Below are positions 1-4,800 of a DNA stretch of 5,683 bases, one piece after another; within the stretch, counting starts at the first letter, position 1, and each line of letters begins with the position of its first letter. This DNA comes from JAEZHK01 sp964575255. GTDB lineage: Bacteria; Bacillota; Clostridia; Christensenellales; Aristaeellaceae. The position numbers and the translations under genes were made by a program. The DNA lies in NCBI GenBank assembly GCA_964575255.1, contig CAZNPZ010000092.1:1-5683 (forward strand), read 5' to 3'. A model generated the notes under the pieces. It ran no database searches and was not told the DNA's origin. It was given only the letters and a program-made list of their open reading frames with translations.

Positions 1-159
1 CGCATCCCGATGCGGGAGGGCGCGCGTTCGCTGAACCTCGCCAATTCCGTGGCGGTGGTTCTCTATGAGGCGCTTCGGCAGCGGGGCTTTCCGGGGCTGA
101 TCGGCGAGGGTCATCTGACGCAGGTAGCCGAAGGCTCAGACTGGCAGGACTATGTTTAG
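1..159 (+). CDS. trmL: tRNA (cytidine(34)-2'-O)-methyltransferase TrmL, C-terminal end (partial)
   Basis: This is the last 52 residues of an open frame that enters from the left edge and stops at TAG 157-159. The segment IPM, then RSLNLANSVAVVLYEALRQ, matches the C-terminal SAM-binding knot (motif 3) of SPOUT methyltransferases. The pairing of IPM with S-L-N-L-A-N-S-V-A and YEA-x-RQ is the TrmL (YibK) version. TrmL transfers a methyl group from S-adenosylmethionine to the 2'-OH of the wobble nucleotide of tRNA-Leu isoacceptors in the cytoplasm. The tail after the motif (about 25 residues, ending SDWQDYV) is short, as expected for this minimal SPOUT family. The N-terminal part lies outside the window. 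Other SPOUT methyltransferases share the knot, so the TrmL call is strong but rests on this motif alone. No convincing terminator follows the stop. Confidence 0.85.
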   Translation, partial: RIPMREGARSLNLANSVAVVLYEALRQRGFPGLIGEGHLTQVAEGSDWQDYV

Positions 160-173
160 CGCAATCCTCAGAA

Positions 174-345
174 ATCCCGCGAGCGCTCGGCTTGTCTTTT
201 CGCCCAATGTGTCGCTGTCGGCTTGACGTGCGCAGCATTTCAAGCCAAAGGCGTATCCCGAAGGGCCTTCTACGCCTCGGCTCCTAGCCTTGAACGAAAA
301 TCCTGCGTCGCTCCCTCACGTTATTTCTGCATCTTGCGCTGGGAT
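174..345. repeat. Long imperfect palindrome (element A) in the trmL-downstream intergenic region
   Basis: The gene-free stretch 160-413 is organised around a hairpin at 250-276 (GGCGTA, 15-base loop holding CCCGAAGGG, TACGCC), centred near 263. Complementarity continues outward with gaps. GCAG-ATTT-CAAG-type blocks on the left match the reverse complement of 280-305, and ATCCC...GCGC at 174-186 matches GCGCTGGGAT at 336-345. A second, perfect 7-base inverted repeat sits inside it: GGCTTGA 220-226 and TCAAGCC 240-246. There is no T-tract after the hairpin, so it is not an ordinary terminator. Short blocks are shared with the 5328-5485 palindrome at similar distances from the centre. I read it as a degenerate member of a dispersed palindromic repeat. 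The outer boundaries are approximate. Confidence 0.5.
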
Positions 346-399
346 GCATCCAATCTATCGCGCCGTACGTCTATTGAATACGGATATAAAGCGCCGCAC

Positions 400-405
400 A
401 GGAGG
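400..405 (+). promoter_or_regulatory. Ribosome binding site AGGAGG for the 78-residue membrane protein
   Basis: AGGAGG lies 8 bases before ATG 414. It is a near-ideal Shine-Dalgarno. It selects ATG 414 over the in-frame ATG 426 and is the main reason to believe this small gene is translated. Confidence 0.75.
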
Positions 406-413
406 GCTGACCA

Positions 414-650
414 ATGGCCAGATACATGACCCGGCGTGAAGTCGGGCGAAAGCGCGCCTGGTGGCGCGCGCTGAGCGGGCTCGCGGATTTTTTCGCGTCC
501 ATCGGCAGCTTCGTCGTGATCGTCCTGTGTGTGACGCTGATCACGACGCTGTTCACGTGGCTTCGCTCTGACTTTTCCCAGACGATGGCCACGCTGGAGA
601 CCGTCGCGGTCAGCGCCATCGTACAACCCCAGTCAATGGGCGGCAAGTAG
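414..650 (+). CDS. Small single-pass membrane protein, unknown function (78 aa)
   Basis: I do not recognise this protein. Residues 1-20 are strongly basic (several Arg and Lys, with two Trp around residues 16-17). A hydrophobic segment at about residues 31-48 (FVVIVLCVTLITTLFTWL) is long enough for one transmembrane helix. About 30 mostly polar residues follow, ending QSMGGK. The positive-inside rule predicts a cytoplasmic N-terminus. It is not a cleavable secretory signal in form, because no clear Ala-x-Ala site follows the helix at the usual distance. The start is fixed by AGGAGG at 400-405, and the gene is closed by a terminator at 661-690, so it looks like a monocistronic unit. A TATAAA hexamer at 385-390 has no -35 partner and would leave almost no leader, so the promoter is unknown. 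The RBS and terminator support a real gene; its function cannot be inferred. Confidence 0.65.
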   Translation: MARYMTRREVGRKRAWWRALSGLADFFASIGSFVVIVLCVTLITTLFTWLRSDFSQTMATLETVAVSAIVQPQSMGGK

Positions 651-660
651 CCTTTTCCAC

Positions 661-690
661 CGCCGGAGCATTTCGCTTCGGCGTTTCGTT
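661..690 (+). terminator. Rho-independent terminator after the 78-residue membrane protein
   Basis: A 9-base-pair stem (CGCCGGAGC 661-669 with GCTTCGGCG 675-683, one G-U pair) encloses the loop ATTTC and is followed by TTTCGTT. It starts 11 bases after the stop codon. Confidence 0.8.
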
Positions 691-737
691 ATCGGGGAAA
701 GGTCATGCTGGATGTATTGGAAGTCGCATTCGTATCA

Positions 738-770
738 CAGCCGTGCGCTACAGGCCCGGCTGTTATTTTT
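738..770 (+). terminator. Second Rho-independent terminator just ahead of the glycosylase promoter
   Basis: CAGCCG-T-GC (738-746) pairs with GC-C-CGGCTG (754-762), with one internal mismatch and a 7-base loop. It is followed by TTATTTTT (763-770). The U-rich tail is better than that of the 661-690 hairpin. It insulates the glycosylase operon from upstream transcription. Its presence is also a reason to reject a glycosylase start at ATG 743, inside the hairpin. Confidence 0.7.
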
Positions 771-780
771 CGCCTGTCTG

Positions 781-789
781 TGTTATAAT
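781..789 (+). promoter_or_regulatory. Extended -10 promoter of the glycosylase operon
   Basis: TG-T-TATAAT is a perfect extended -10 element: TG at 781-782, one base, then TATAAT at 784-789. No good -35 is present about 17 bases upstream (TGTTAT at best), which is typical of extended -10 promoters. The expected start is near 796, giving a leader of about 25 bases to GTG 821. It lies directly after the 738-770 terminator, as expected for a new transcription unit. Confidence 0.7.
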
Positions 790-808
790 AACCAGGATTC
801 CTGGGCGT

Positions 809-814
809 GGAGGT
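809..814 (+). promoter_or_regulatory. Ribosome binding site GGAGGT that decides the GTG 821 start
   Basis: GGAGGT lies 6 bases before GTG 821. The in-frame ATG 833 has GGAGGG only 4 bases away, so it is a weaker alternative. It would shorten the protein by 4 residues. Confidence 0.6.
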
Positions 815-820
815 GCGGCT

Positions 821-1381
821 GTGGAGGGCTGGATGGAGCTGTTCGAGGCGGTTCAGACTTGCCGCCTATGCGGCCTGTGCCAAGGGCGCACCCACGCGGT
901 GCCCGGAGAAGGCAACCCGAACGCGAGGCTGATGCTGATCGGCGAAGGCCCCGGCGCGCAGGAAGACCGGCTGGGTCGCCCCTTCGTCGGCGCGTCGGGC
1001 GAGCTTCTGACCCGCTACCTGCACGAGATCGGTATCGAGCGAACTGAGGTCTACATCGCCAACATCGTCAAGTGCCGCCCACCGGGCAATCGCACGCCCA
1101 CCGCCGAGGAGGCGGAAGCGTGCCTGCCCTACCTTCGCATGCAGTTCCGGCTGATCCGCCCGCGCATATTGGTGCTTTTGGGCGCGACCGCCGCAAAATA
1201 TACACTGGGCGGCGACGTGCGCATCCGGCGCGACCACGGCACGTGGACGGAGCGCAAGGGCGTTTTGATGATGCCCACGTTCCATCCGTCGGCGCTCCTG
1301 CGCGATCCGTCGCAGCGCGTCGACGCGTGGCACGATTTTCTGTCGGTTCAGGCGAAGTACCGACAGCTGGAGGATGCATGA
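821..1381 (+). CDS. Uracil-DNA glycosylase, family 4 (Fe-S type), 186 aa
   Basis: This enzyme removes uracil from DNA, arising from cytosine deamination or dUTP incorporation, and so opens base-excision repair. The family 4 signature is complete. It has CRLC at residues 14-17 and a VPGEGNP loop at 28-33. The catalytic motif GEGPGAQED (41-49) is followed by GRPFVGASG (52-60). VKCRPPGNR (83-91) and an ACLPYL block (100-105) come next, and the second catalytic loop is HPSALLR (155-161). Cys14, Cys17, Cys85 and Cys101 occupy the four 4Fe-4S ligand positions. The length of 186 aa is normal for the family. GTG 821 is chosen because of GGAGGT at 809-814 and because the frame upstream of it holds a promoter and a terminator; ATG 833 is possible. 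Its last codons overlap the next gene by ATGA, so the two are probably translationally coupled. Confidence 0.92.
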   Translation: MEGWMELFEAVQTCRLCGLCQGRTHAVPGEGNPNARLMLIGEGPGAQEDRLGRPFVGASGELLTRYLHEIGIERTEVYIANIVKCRPPGNRTPTAEEAEACLPYLRMQFRLIRPRILVLLGATAAKYTLGGDVRIRRDHGTWTERKGVLMMPTFHPSALLRDPSQRVDAWHDFLSVQAKYRQLEDA

Positions 1382-1944
1382 AGAAGCTCAATCAGGAGAT
1401 GACGAAGTTCTTCCGCGAGCTGTACGCGGGCGAGGACAAGGTGCTGGTGTTTGGCGAGGGCAAGCGGCACGCGAGGCTTGTGCTGGTGGGCGAGGCCCCC
1501 GGCGCGCAGGAGGCGCTGCTCGGCCGTCCGTTCGTCGGCAAGGCGGGCAAGAACCTGGACGAGTTTCTGGAGATGTCCGGCTTTCGCCGCGAAGATTTGT
1601 ACATCACCAACGTGGTCAAATTCCGGCCCACCAAAGTCTCCGCCGCCGGACGCACCGTGAACCGCGCGCCGACCCGCGAGGAAGTGCAACTGTTCCTGCC
1701 GTGGCTGAAAAAGGAGATCGCGACCATCAAGCCCGAATGCGTCGTGACGATGGGCAATACCGCGCTCTCGGCGCTGAGCGGCAAGTCATCCATCGGCGCG
1801 GTGCACGGGCAGTTTCTCAAAGTGGACGATCTGACGCTCTACCCGATCTACCACCCGGCGTCGCTGATCTATAACCGCGCGCTGGCCGAGCCCTACCGGG
1901 AGGATCTTCTGAGACTGGCCCGGTGGCGCGAGGGACAGCCGTGA
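1378..1944 (+). CDS. Uracil-DNA glycosylase superfamily paralogue lacking Fe-S cysteines (188 aa)
   Basis: This is a paralogue of the gene just before it. The same framework is visible: FGEG (25-28), catalytic motif GEAPGAQE (38-45), GRPFVGKAGKNL (49-60), YITNVVKFRP (75-84), an NRAPTREE block (95-102) and the second catalytic loop HPASLIYN (159-166). The iron-sulfur cysteines are absent. There is no CxxC near the N-terminus, Cys85 of its neighbour is replaced by Phe82, and the fourth ligand position is also lost. The only Cys (121) lies in a buried strand region. Uracil or related damaged-base excision is likely because both catalytic motifs are intact, but substrate range is unknown. The loop after HP does not carry the KRRIH insert of UdgX. 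ATG 1378 overlaps the previous stop (ATGA) with GGAGG at 1369-1373. GTGA at its own end overlaps the next gene. Confidence 0.85.
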   Translation: MKKLNQEMTKFFRELYAGEDKVLVFGEGKRHARLVLVGEAPGAQEALLGRPFVGKAGKNLDEFLEMSGFRREDLYITNVVKFRPTKVSAAGRTVNRAPTREEVQLFLPWLKKEIATIKPECVVTMGNTALSALSGKSSIGAVHGQFLKVDDLTLYPIYHPASLIYNRALAEPYREDLLRLARWREGQP

Positions 1945-2780
1945 TCGAGGTCGTCCGCGGGAAGCCCGACGGCCGCCGTCAAAACGGCGAGAGCGTCCGA
2001 CTGGCCGCCATGAGAAACGGGCGGCCGGTCTTTTCGCTCGTGACCGGCGTCGACCGGCGCTTTGTCCGGCTGACCGGCGAGCGGCGCGGCTGGTTTTCGG
2101 CGCTACAGGGGGAGGACGATCCGGAGGCCGCGCGGGCGGTCTTTCAGGAGGCCGCAATATATCAACGCGGCCTGCGCATGCGAAGCGTTTGCGGGCCGGA
2201 CGCGCCGGACGGGCGGTTCCATCCGGGACTTCAGGTAGAGGGGCCGGACGCCGCGACCCACCTCCACCGGCTGCTGACGGGATACGGTTTTCAGGTCTGC
2301 CGGGCGTATACCGCGTTCCGGGTTTCGACAGATTCGCTACCGGGCATCCGCAGAGCCGCGGAGCGCGCGAGGGCCTGGCACGGCTTTGAAGTGCGGCGGA
2401 TGGGCTTTCAGAAAGCGTCCTGCCGCTCGATCTACGAGTTGTACGAGCCCAAGCGCGTCCTGTTTGAGGAATTCGCGGAGATTCTGGCCGGTATGCGCCC
2501 GCTGGAACTCTACGTCGTGAGCCGGGGTGGCATGGACGCTGGCTTCGCGATGACCCGGCGAGAGGGGAGGATCGACCGGGTGGAAACGGTCATGATCGCG
2601 CCACCTTTTCGCCGCGGCCCGGCGCTCCTTTGCCTGATGGACGCGATCCGGGAAAGGCTGGGGTCGGACGTTCTGACTGGGGCGATCGATCGCGAGAATG
2701 ACCCGTCGATGCGCGTTGTACAGGCGCTTGGCGGTGAACCCTGCGCCGGTTGGTATGAATATGTGCTTGATTTAATTTAG
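1941..2780 (+). CDS. Putative tandem GNAT-fold acetyltransferase (279 aa)
   Basis: Residues 195-279 read as a GNAT domain. A strand DAGFAMTRR is followed by VETVMIAPPFRRGPALLCLMDAIRERL in the position of the V-x-P-x-x-R-x-x-G acetyl-CoA loop and helix. Then comes IDRENDPSMRVVQALGGE, the N-x-x-S/A...LGF/LGG signature, and a final strand WYEYVLDLI. Residues about 30-127 resemble an N-terminal GNAT half: GWFSAL, DDPEAARAVFQEA, an R-G-x-x-x-V-x-GP segment, then GL-VEG and YGF. A double-GNAT architecture is therefore likely, but the substrate is unknown. The acetyl-CoA loop of the C-terminal half lacks the full RGxGxG (RRGPA), so catalysis there may be altered. GTG 1941 is chosen for its GTGA overlap with the previous stop and for GAGGGA at 1930-1935; an in-frame GTG at 1923 would add 6 residues. 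It is the last gene of the glycosylase operon. Confidence 0.6.
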   Translation: MIEVVRGKPDGRRQNGESVRLAAMRNGRPVFSLVTGVDRRFVRLTGERRGWFSALQGEDDPEAARAVFQEAAIYQRGLRMRSVCGPDAPDGRFHPGLQVEGPDAATHLHRLLTGYGFQVCRAYTAFRVSTDSLPGIRRAAERARAWHGFEVRRMGFQKASCRSIYELYEPKRVLFEEFAEILAGMRPLELYVVSRGGMDAGFAMTRREGRIDRVETVMIAPPFRRGPALLCLMDAIRERLGSDVLTGAIDRENDPSMRVVQALGGEPCAGWYEYVLDLI

Positions 2781-2795
2781 AATTTACAATTTTCA

Positions 2796-2821
2796 CGCCG
2801 CAGGGGGGTTCCCATGCGGCG
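2796..2821 (+). terminator. Probable terminator hairpin ending the glycosylase-GNAT operon
   Basis: CGCCGCA (2796-2802) pairs perfectly with TGCGGCG (2815-2821) across a 12-base loop that could add a GGG/CCC pairing. The 3' tail CAATTTGTGT is poor in T, so termination may be partial. It starts 15 bases after the TAG stop, and a possible promoter for the next gene overlaps it. Confidence 0.45.
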
Positions 2822-2836
2822 CAATTTGTGTATGAT
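2809..2836 (+). promoter_or_regulatory. Possible promoter of the zinc-ribbon/phosphoesterase unit
   Basis: TTCCCA (2809-2814, 4 of 6 to TTGACA) and TATGAT (2831-2836, 5 of 6 to TATAAT) are spaced 16 bases. Initiation near 2843 would give a leader of about 90 bases that begins with a perfect small hairpin, GTTTGC-TCAG-GCAAAC (2846-2861). The -35 is weak and overlaps the terminator hairpin. A TTGTCA at 2869-2874 with only a poor -10 (CATACA, 18 bases on) is an alternative. Confidence 0.3.
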
Positions 2837-2932
2837 ATTACTTGCGTTTGCTCAGGCAAACTTCGGCTTTGTCAAGATGACGGCCTTCGCCTCATACATT
2901 GGCACAGTCAGCTTGATATGGGAGGATTATCT

Positions 2933-3406
2933 ATGGCTTTGGTGAAGTGCCCGCGCTGCGAACTCAACTACATCCTCGACGGAGGAGATCTGTGCACAGT
3001 TTGTCGCAAGGAAGTGCACGGCGGCAGCGAGCAGGACGATATTGCCGAACTTTGCTCGGAATGCGGCGAAAACCCCGCGGTGCCTGGCGGCGAACTGTGC
3101 CTTTCCTGCCTGAAGGATATGGCGCGCAGACTATCGCCAACTTCGGGTGAGGACGACCTGGTTCCCGATGAAGCCGCGCTCGAAATCGACAGCGTCAGCA
3201 CAATGGACGAAATCGTCATCGACATCGACGACGACGAACTTCCTGCCGACGCCTTCGTCGACGACGAGGAAGAGGAAGACGAGGACGAGGAAGCGGAGGG
3301 CGAGACCGACATGGCGTTCGACGGCGATGATCCGCTGGCGGACGAGGATCTCTCGCTGGACGCGTTGGCGGACGACGAGGACGATGACGATTTACGCGAT
3401 CGCTGA
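2933..3406 (+). CDS. Double zinc-ribbon protein with highly acidic C-terminal tail (157 aa)
   Basis: Four CxxC knuckles form two equal modules: Cys6/9 with Cys21/24, and Cys41/44 with Cys56/59. Both have spacing CX2C-X11-CX2C and they are offset by 35 residues, so this looks like an internal duplication giving two zinc ribbons. The first is preceded by MALVK and followed by ELNYI. The second contains CSECGENPA. Residues from about 73 to the end are dominated by Asp and Glu, with an unbroken acidic run at 110-120, and are probably disordered. Zinc ribbons often contact nucleic acid or protein, and acidic tails are often interaction or charge-mimic segments, but no function can be assigned. GGGAGG at 2920-2925 is 7 bases before ATG 2933; the frame upstream of that ATG has no matching ribosome site. 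Its last 23 bases overlap the phosphoesterase gene, which points to coupled expression. Confidence 0.75.
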   Translation: MALVKCPRCELNYILDGGDLCTVCRKEVHGGSEQDDIAELCSECGENPAVPGGELCLSCLKDMARRLSPTSGEDDLVPDEAALEIDSVSTMDEIVIDIDDDELPADAFVDDEEEEDEDEEAEGETDMAFDGDDPLADEDLSLDALADDEDDDDLRDR

Positions 3407-4076
3407 TCTGCATCTGTCGGATGGCGACAAGCCTATGGACGTATTTGGCTCGCATTGGTCGGGCCATTTTGCGCGCATACGGGCAGATTGGCTTGATACG
3501 GTCAAACCTTCGGACGCCGTGTTGCTCCCCGGCGACCTTAGCTGGGCGATGCAGTTGGAGGATGCGCTTTCTCATATCCGCGCCGTGAGCGAACTGCCCG
3601 GCCGTAAGATCCTTTTGAAAGGCAACCACGATTACTGGTGGAGCGGTATCGGAAGGCTGCGCTCGGTGCTGCCGGAGGGCATGTACGCAGTGCAGAACGA
3701 CTGCGTGGCGCTGGAGGGCGTGCTGTTCGCGGGCTCCCGCGGGTGGCTTCTGCCCGGCGAGGGGACGAGCCCGGAAGATGAGCGCATCTACCGGCGGGAG
3801 CTTCAGCGGCTGGAACTGTCGCTCGCCGCTGCGAGAAAGCTGTCTGAAACCGCGCCGCTGATCGGCATGGCGCACTATCCGCCGCTCGCCCCCGGCAAAA
3901 CGGACGCCGAGCCCGCGCGCCTGTTCGCGGAAAGCGGCGCGCTCCACGTAGTATACGGCCATCTGCACGGCCCCGCGCTGGCCTATGCGTTCCGCGGGTC
4001 GCTGGACGGTGTCTGTTACCACCAGGTCTCCTGCGACGGGCTGGGCTTCAGACTGCACGCCGTCGCCGAAATGTAA
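3384..4076 (+). CDS. Calcineurin-like metallophosphoesterase (230 aa)
   Basis: The full metallophosphoesterase motif set is present. ADLHLS supplies Asp8 and His10, GDLSW supplies Asp51, and GNHDYWW supplies Asn81, His82 and Asp83. HYPPL supplies His164, and YGHLHG supplies His193 and His195. These residues bind a dinuclear metal centre that hydrolyses phosphomonoesters or diesters. The pattern with GDLSWAMQLEDAL, KGNHDYWW and FAGSRGWLLPG is that of the COG1768-type predicted phosphohydrolases seen in Firmicutes, whose substrates are unknown. There is no signal peptide, so it is probably cytoplasmic. ATG 3384 is chosen because strand 1 (MTIYAIADLH) begins there. It lies inside the 3' end of the zinc-ribbon gene, in the other frame. 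The only Shine-Dalgarno-like sequence, GAGG at 3377-3380, is just 3 bases away, so translation is probably coupled to the upstream gene. Confidence 0.9.
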   Translation: MTIYAIADLHLSDGDKPMDVFGSHWSGHFARIRADWLDTVKPSDAVLLPGDLSWAMQLEDALSHIRAVSELPGRKILLKGNHDYWWSGIGRLRSVLPEGMYAVQNDCVALEGVLFAGSRGWLLPGEGTSPEDERIYRRELQRLELSLAAARKLSETAPLIGMAHYPPLAPGKTDAEPARLFAESGALHVVYGHLHGPALAYAFRGSLDGVCYHQVSCDGLGFRLHAVAEM

Positions 4077-4104
4077 ATCATAGGTTAAAAATTATGCATT
4101 GATG

Positions 4105-4134
4105 CCGCCGCGCTTCCGGGCGCGGCGGTTTTTT
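4105..4134 (+). terminator. Strong Rho-independent terminator after the metallophosphoesterase gene
   Basis: CCGCCGCGC (4105-4113) pairs perfectly over 9 bases with GCGCGGCGG (4120-4128), with loop TTCCGG, followed by TTTTTT. It is the best terminator in the window and separates the phosphoesterase unit from the mraZ promoter. Confidence 0.92.
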
Positions 4135-4143
4135 GCGTACAAT

Positions 4144-4159
4144 GCACAACATCTTGTGC
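4144..4159. repeat. Short perfect inverted repeat upstream of the mraZ promoter
   Basis: GCACAA and TTGTGC are separated by CATC. The 6-base arms are perfect, but there is no T-tract, so it is not a terminator. It could be a protein site or part of a weak upstream promoter (TTGTGC, 17 bases, TACAAA at 4177-4182). No assignment is possible. Confidence 0.3.
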
Positions 4160-4222
4160 GATGGAAGGCGTCTGCGTACAAAATACTCCACGGCTGTGCT
4201 GTGGGGAAAATTCGCGAAAATC

Positions 4223-4266
4223 GTGGCAAATAGTGGCATGCTGTGTCAAACTGTGGTATAATGTGG
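4223..4266 (+). promoter_or_regulatory. mraZ promoter overlapped by a five-box GTGG array (probable MraZ operator)
   Basis: GTGG occurs at 4223, 4233, 4253 and 4263, with GTGT at 4243, so five boxes start exactly 10 bases apart, one helical turn. The promoter lies inside the array: TATAAT at 4257-4262 between boxes four and five, and GTGGCA (4233-4238, 4 of 6 to TTGACA) 18 bases upstream. MraZ is known to form rings of AbrB-type domains and to bind short direct repeats at its own promoter (TGGGN boxes in E. coli, AAAGTG-type boxes in mycoplasmas). The direct inference is autorepression by MraZ. A degenerate sixth box, GTAG, is at 4273. Confidence 0.75.
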
Positions 4267-4298
4267 CCAATCGTAGCGGCAAAGGAGGGGACGGGGGC

Positions 4299-4757
4299 AT
4301 GGGCAGCGCATTTGCCGGCAACGTATCGCATACGATTGACCCCAAGGGCCGCGTCACCATCCCCGCCGCCTACCGGGACGCGCTGGGGGAAAACTTTACG
4401 ATCGGCCTCAATAACCAGCTCTCCGCGATCGCGTTGTATCCCGCGTGGCGCTGGCAGGAGATCGAACAGGAGCTCAGCCGGATCCCGCCCACCGACGTGA
4501 CTGCCATGCGCTACGTGCGTCTGATCAACGGAAATTCGTTCCCCGCGTGCGAGCTGGACGGCCAGGGCCGGGTACTGTTGCCCGCGATGCTGCGCACGAA
4601 AACCGGAATGGATAAGCAGATCCGCTTTGTTGGTATCGGATCGTGTCTGGAAATCTGGGATGAGGACAAGTACCTGGCCGAGACCGCGAGTGCCGAGGCC
4701 GACAGCGAATCGCTGCTTGAGTATGTCAATCAGCGCTACTATCAACCCAAAGCTTGA
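4299..4757 (+). CDS. mraZ: Transcriptional regulator MraZ (152 aa)
   Basis: MraZ is the DNA-binding regulator at the head of the division and cell-wall cluster and controls its own promoter. Two SpoVT-AbrB-type halves are visible. DPKGRVTIPAAYR at residues 14-26 and DGQGRVLLPAMLR at 87-99 both carry the conserved D-x-(K/Q)-G-R loop that contacts DNA. The length of 152 is usual for the family. ATG 4299 has AAAGGAGG at 4281-4288 and matches the conserved N-terminus (F-x-G-x-x-x-H-x-I-D); longer upstream reading would run through the promoter. The tail (EADSESLLEYVNQRYYQPKA region) is acidic then aromatic and is not diagnostic. It is followed 43 bases later by the FtsL-type gene with no rsmH in between, which is unusual. 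Confidence 0.95.
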   Translation: MGSAFAGNVSHTIDPKGRVTIPAAYRDALGENFTIGLNNQLSAIALYPAWRWQEIEQELSRIPPTDVTAMRYVRLINGNSFPACELDGQGRVLLPAMLRTKTGMDKQIRFVGIGSCLEIWDEDKYLAETASAEADSESLLEYVNQRYYQPKA

Positions 4758-4784
4758 CCGCCGGAACGGCTGTTCTAAACGGGA

Positions 4785-4795
4785 AGGGAAGGGAA
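4785..4795 (+). promoter_or_regulatory. Weak ribosome binding site of the FtsL-type gene
   Basis: The purine tract AGGGAAGGGAA ends 5 bases before TTG 4801 and has no GGAGG core. A weak site plus a TTG start suggests low translation of this division protein, or a start at ATG 4810. The start is therefore uncertain by 9 bases. Confidence 0.35.
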
Positions 4796-4800
4796 TAGAG

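Noticed and set aside
177..200. CGAGCGCTCG palindrome followed by CTTGTCTTTT as a trmL terminator
   Set aside because: A perfect palindrome must give up its centre as a loop, leaving only about 3 base pairs. That is too weak to call.
250..276. Central hairpin of element A as a Rho-independent terminator
   Set aside because: There is no T-tract on either strand after the stem, and similar structure recurs at 5398-5412 inside an operon.
223..429. 68-residue frame in the trmL-downstream spacer
   Set aside because: It has no ribosome site, runs through the palindromic repeat and overlaps the start of the well-supported 414-650 gene.
743..820. N-terminal extension of the first glycosylase from ATG 743
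   Set aside because: It starts inside a terminator hairpin and spans the extended -10 promoter. The extra 26 residues are not part of the family, and GTG 821 has its own GGAGGT.
1074..1391. Other frames within the first glycosylase gene
   Set aside because: They are Arg/Pro/Ala-rich shadow frames typical of high-GC DNA, with no ribosome sites.
3216..4058. 280-residue reverse-strand frame opposite the phosphoesterase
   Set aside because: It is a shadow frame in GC-rich coding DNA: Arg/Pro-rich composition, no recognisable motifs, and the + strand gene has a complete catalytic motif set.
4195..4222. TGTGGGGAAAATTCGCGAAAAT as a DnaA box cluster or LexA site
   Set aside because: TTCGCGAA is palindromic, but no TTATNCACA or GAAC-type consensus is present. 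An isolated GTGG at 4201 is out of clear continuity with the 10-base array.
4627..4800. 58-residue upstream extension of the FtsL-type protein
   Set aside because: It lies within mraZ in another frame, and its sequence has no FtsL character. TTG 4801 follows a purine-rich tract.
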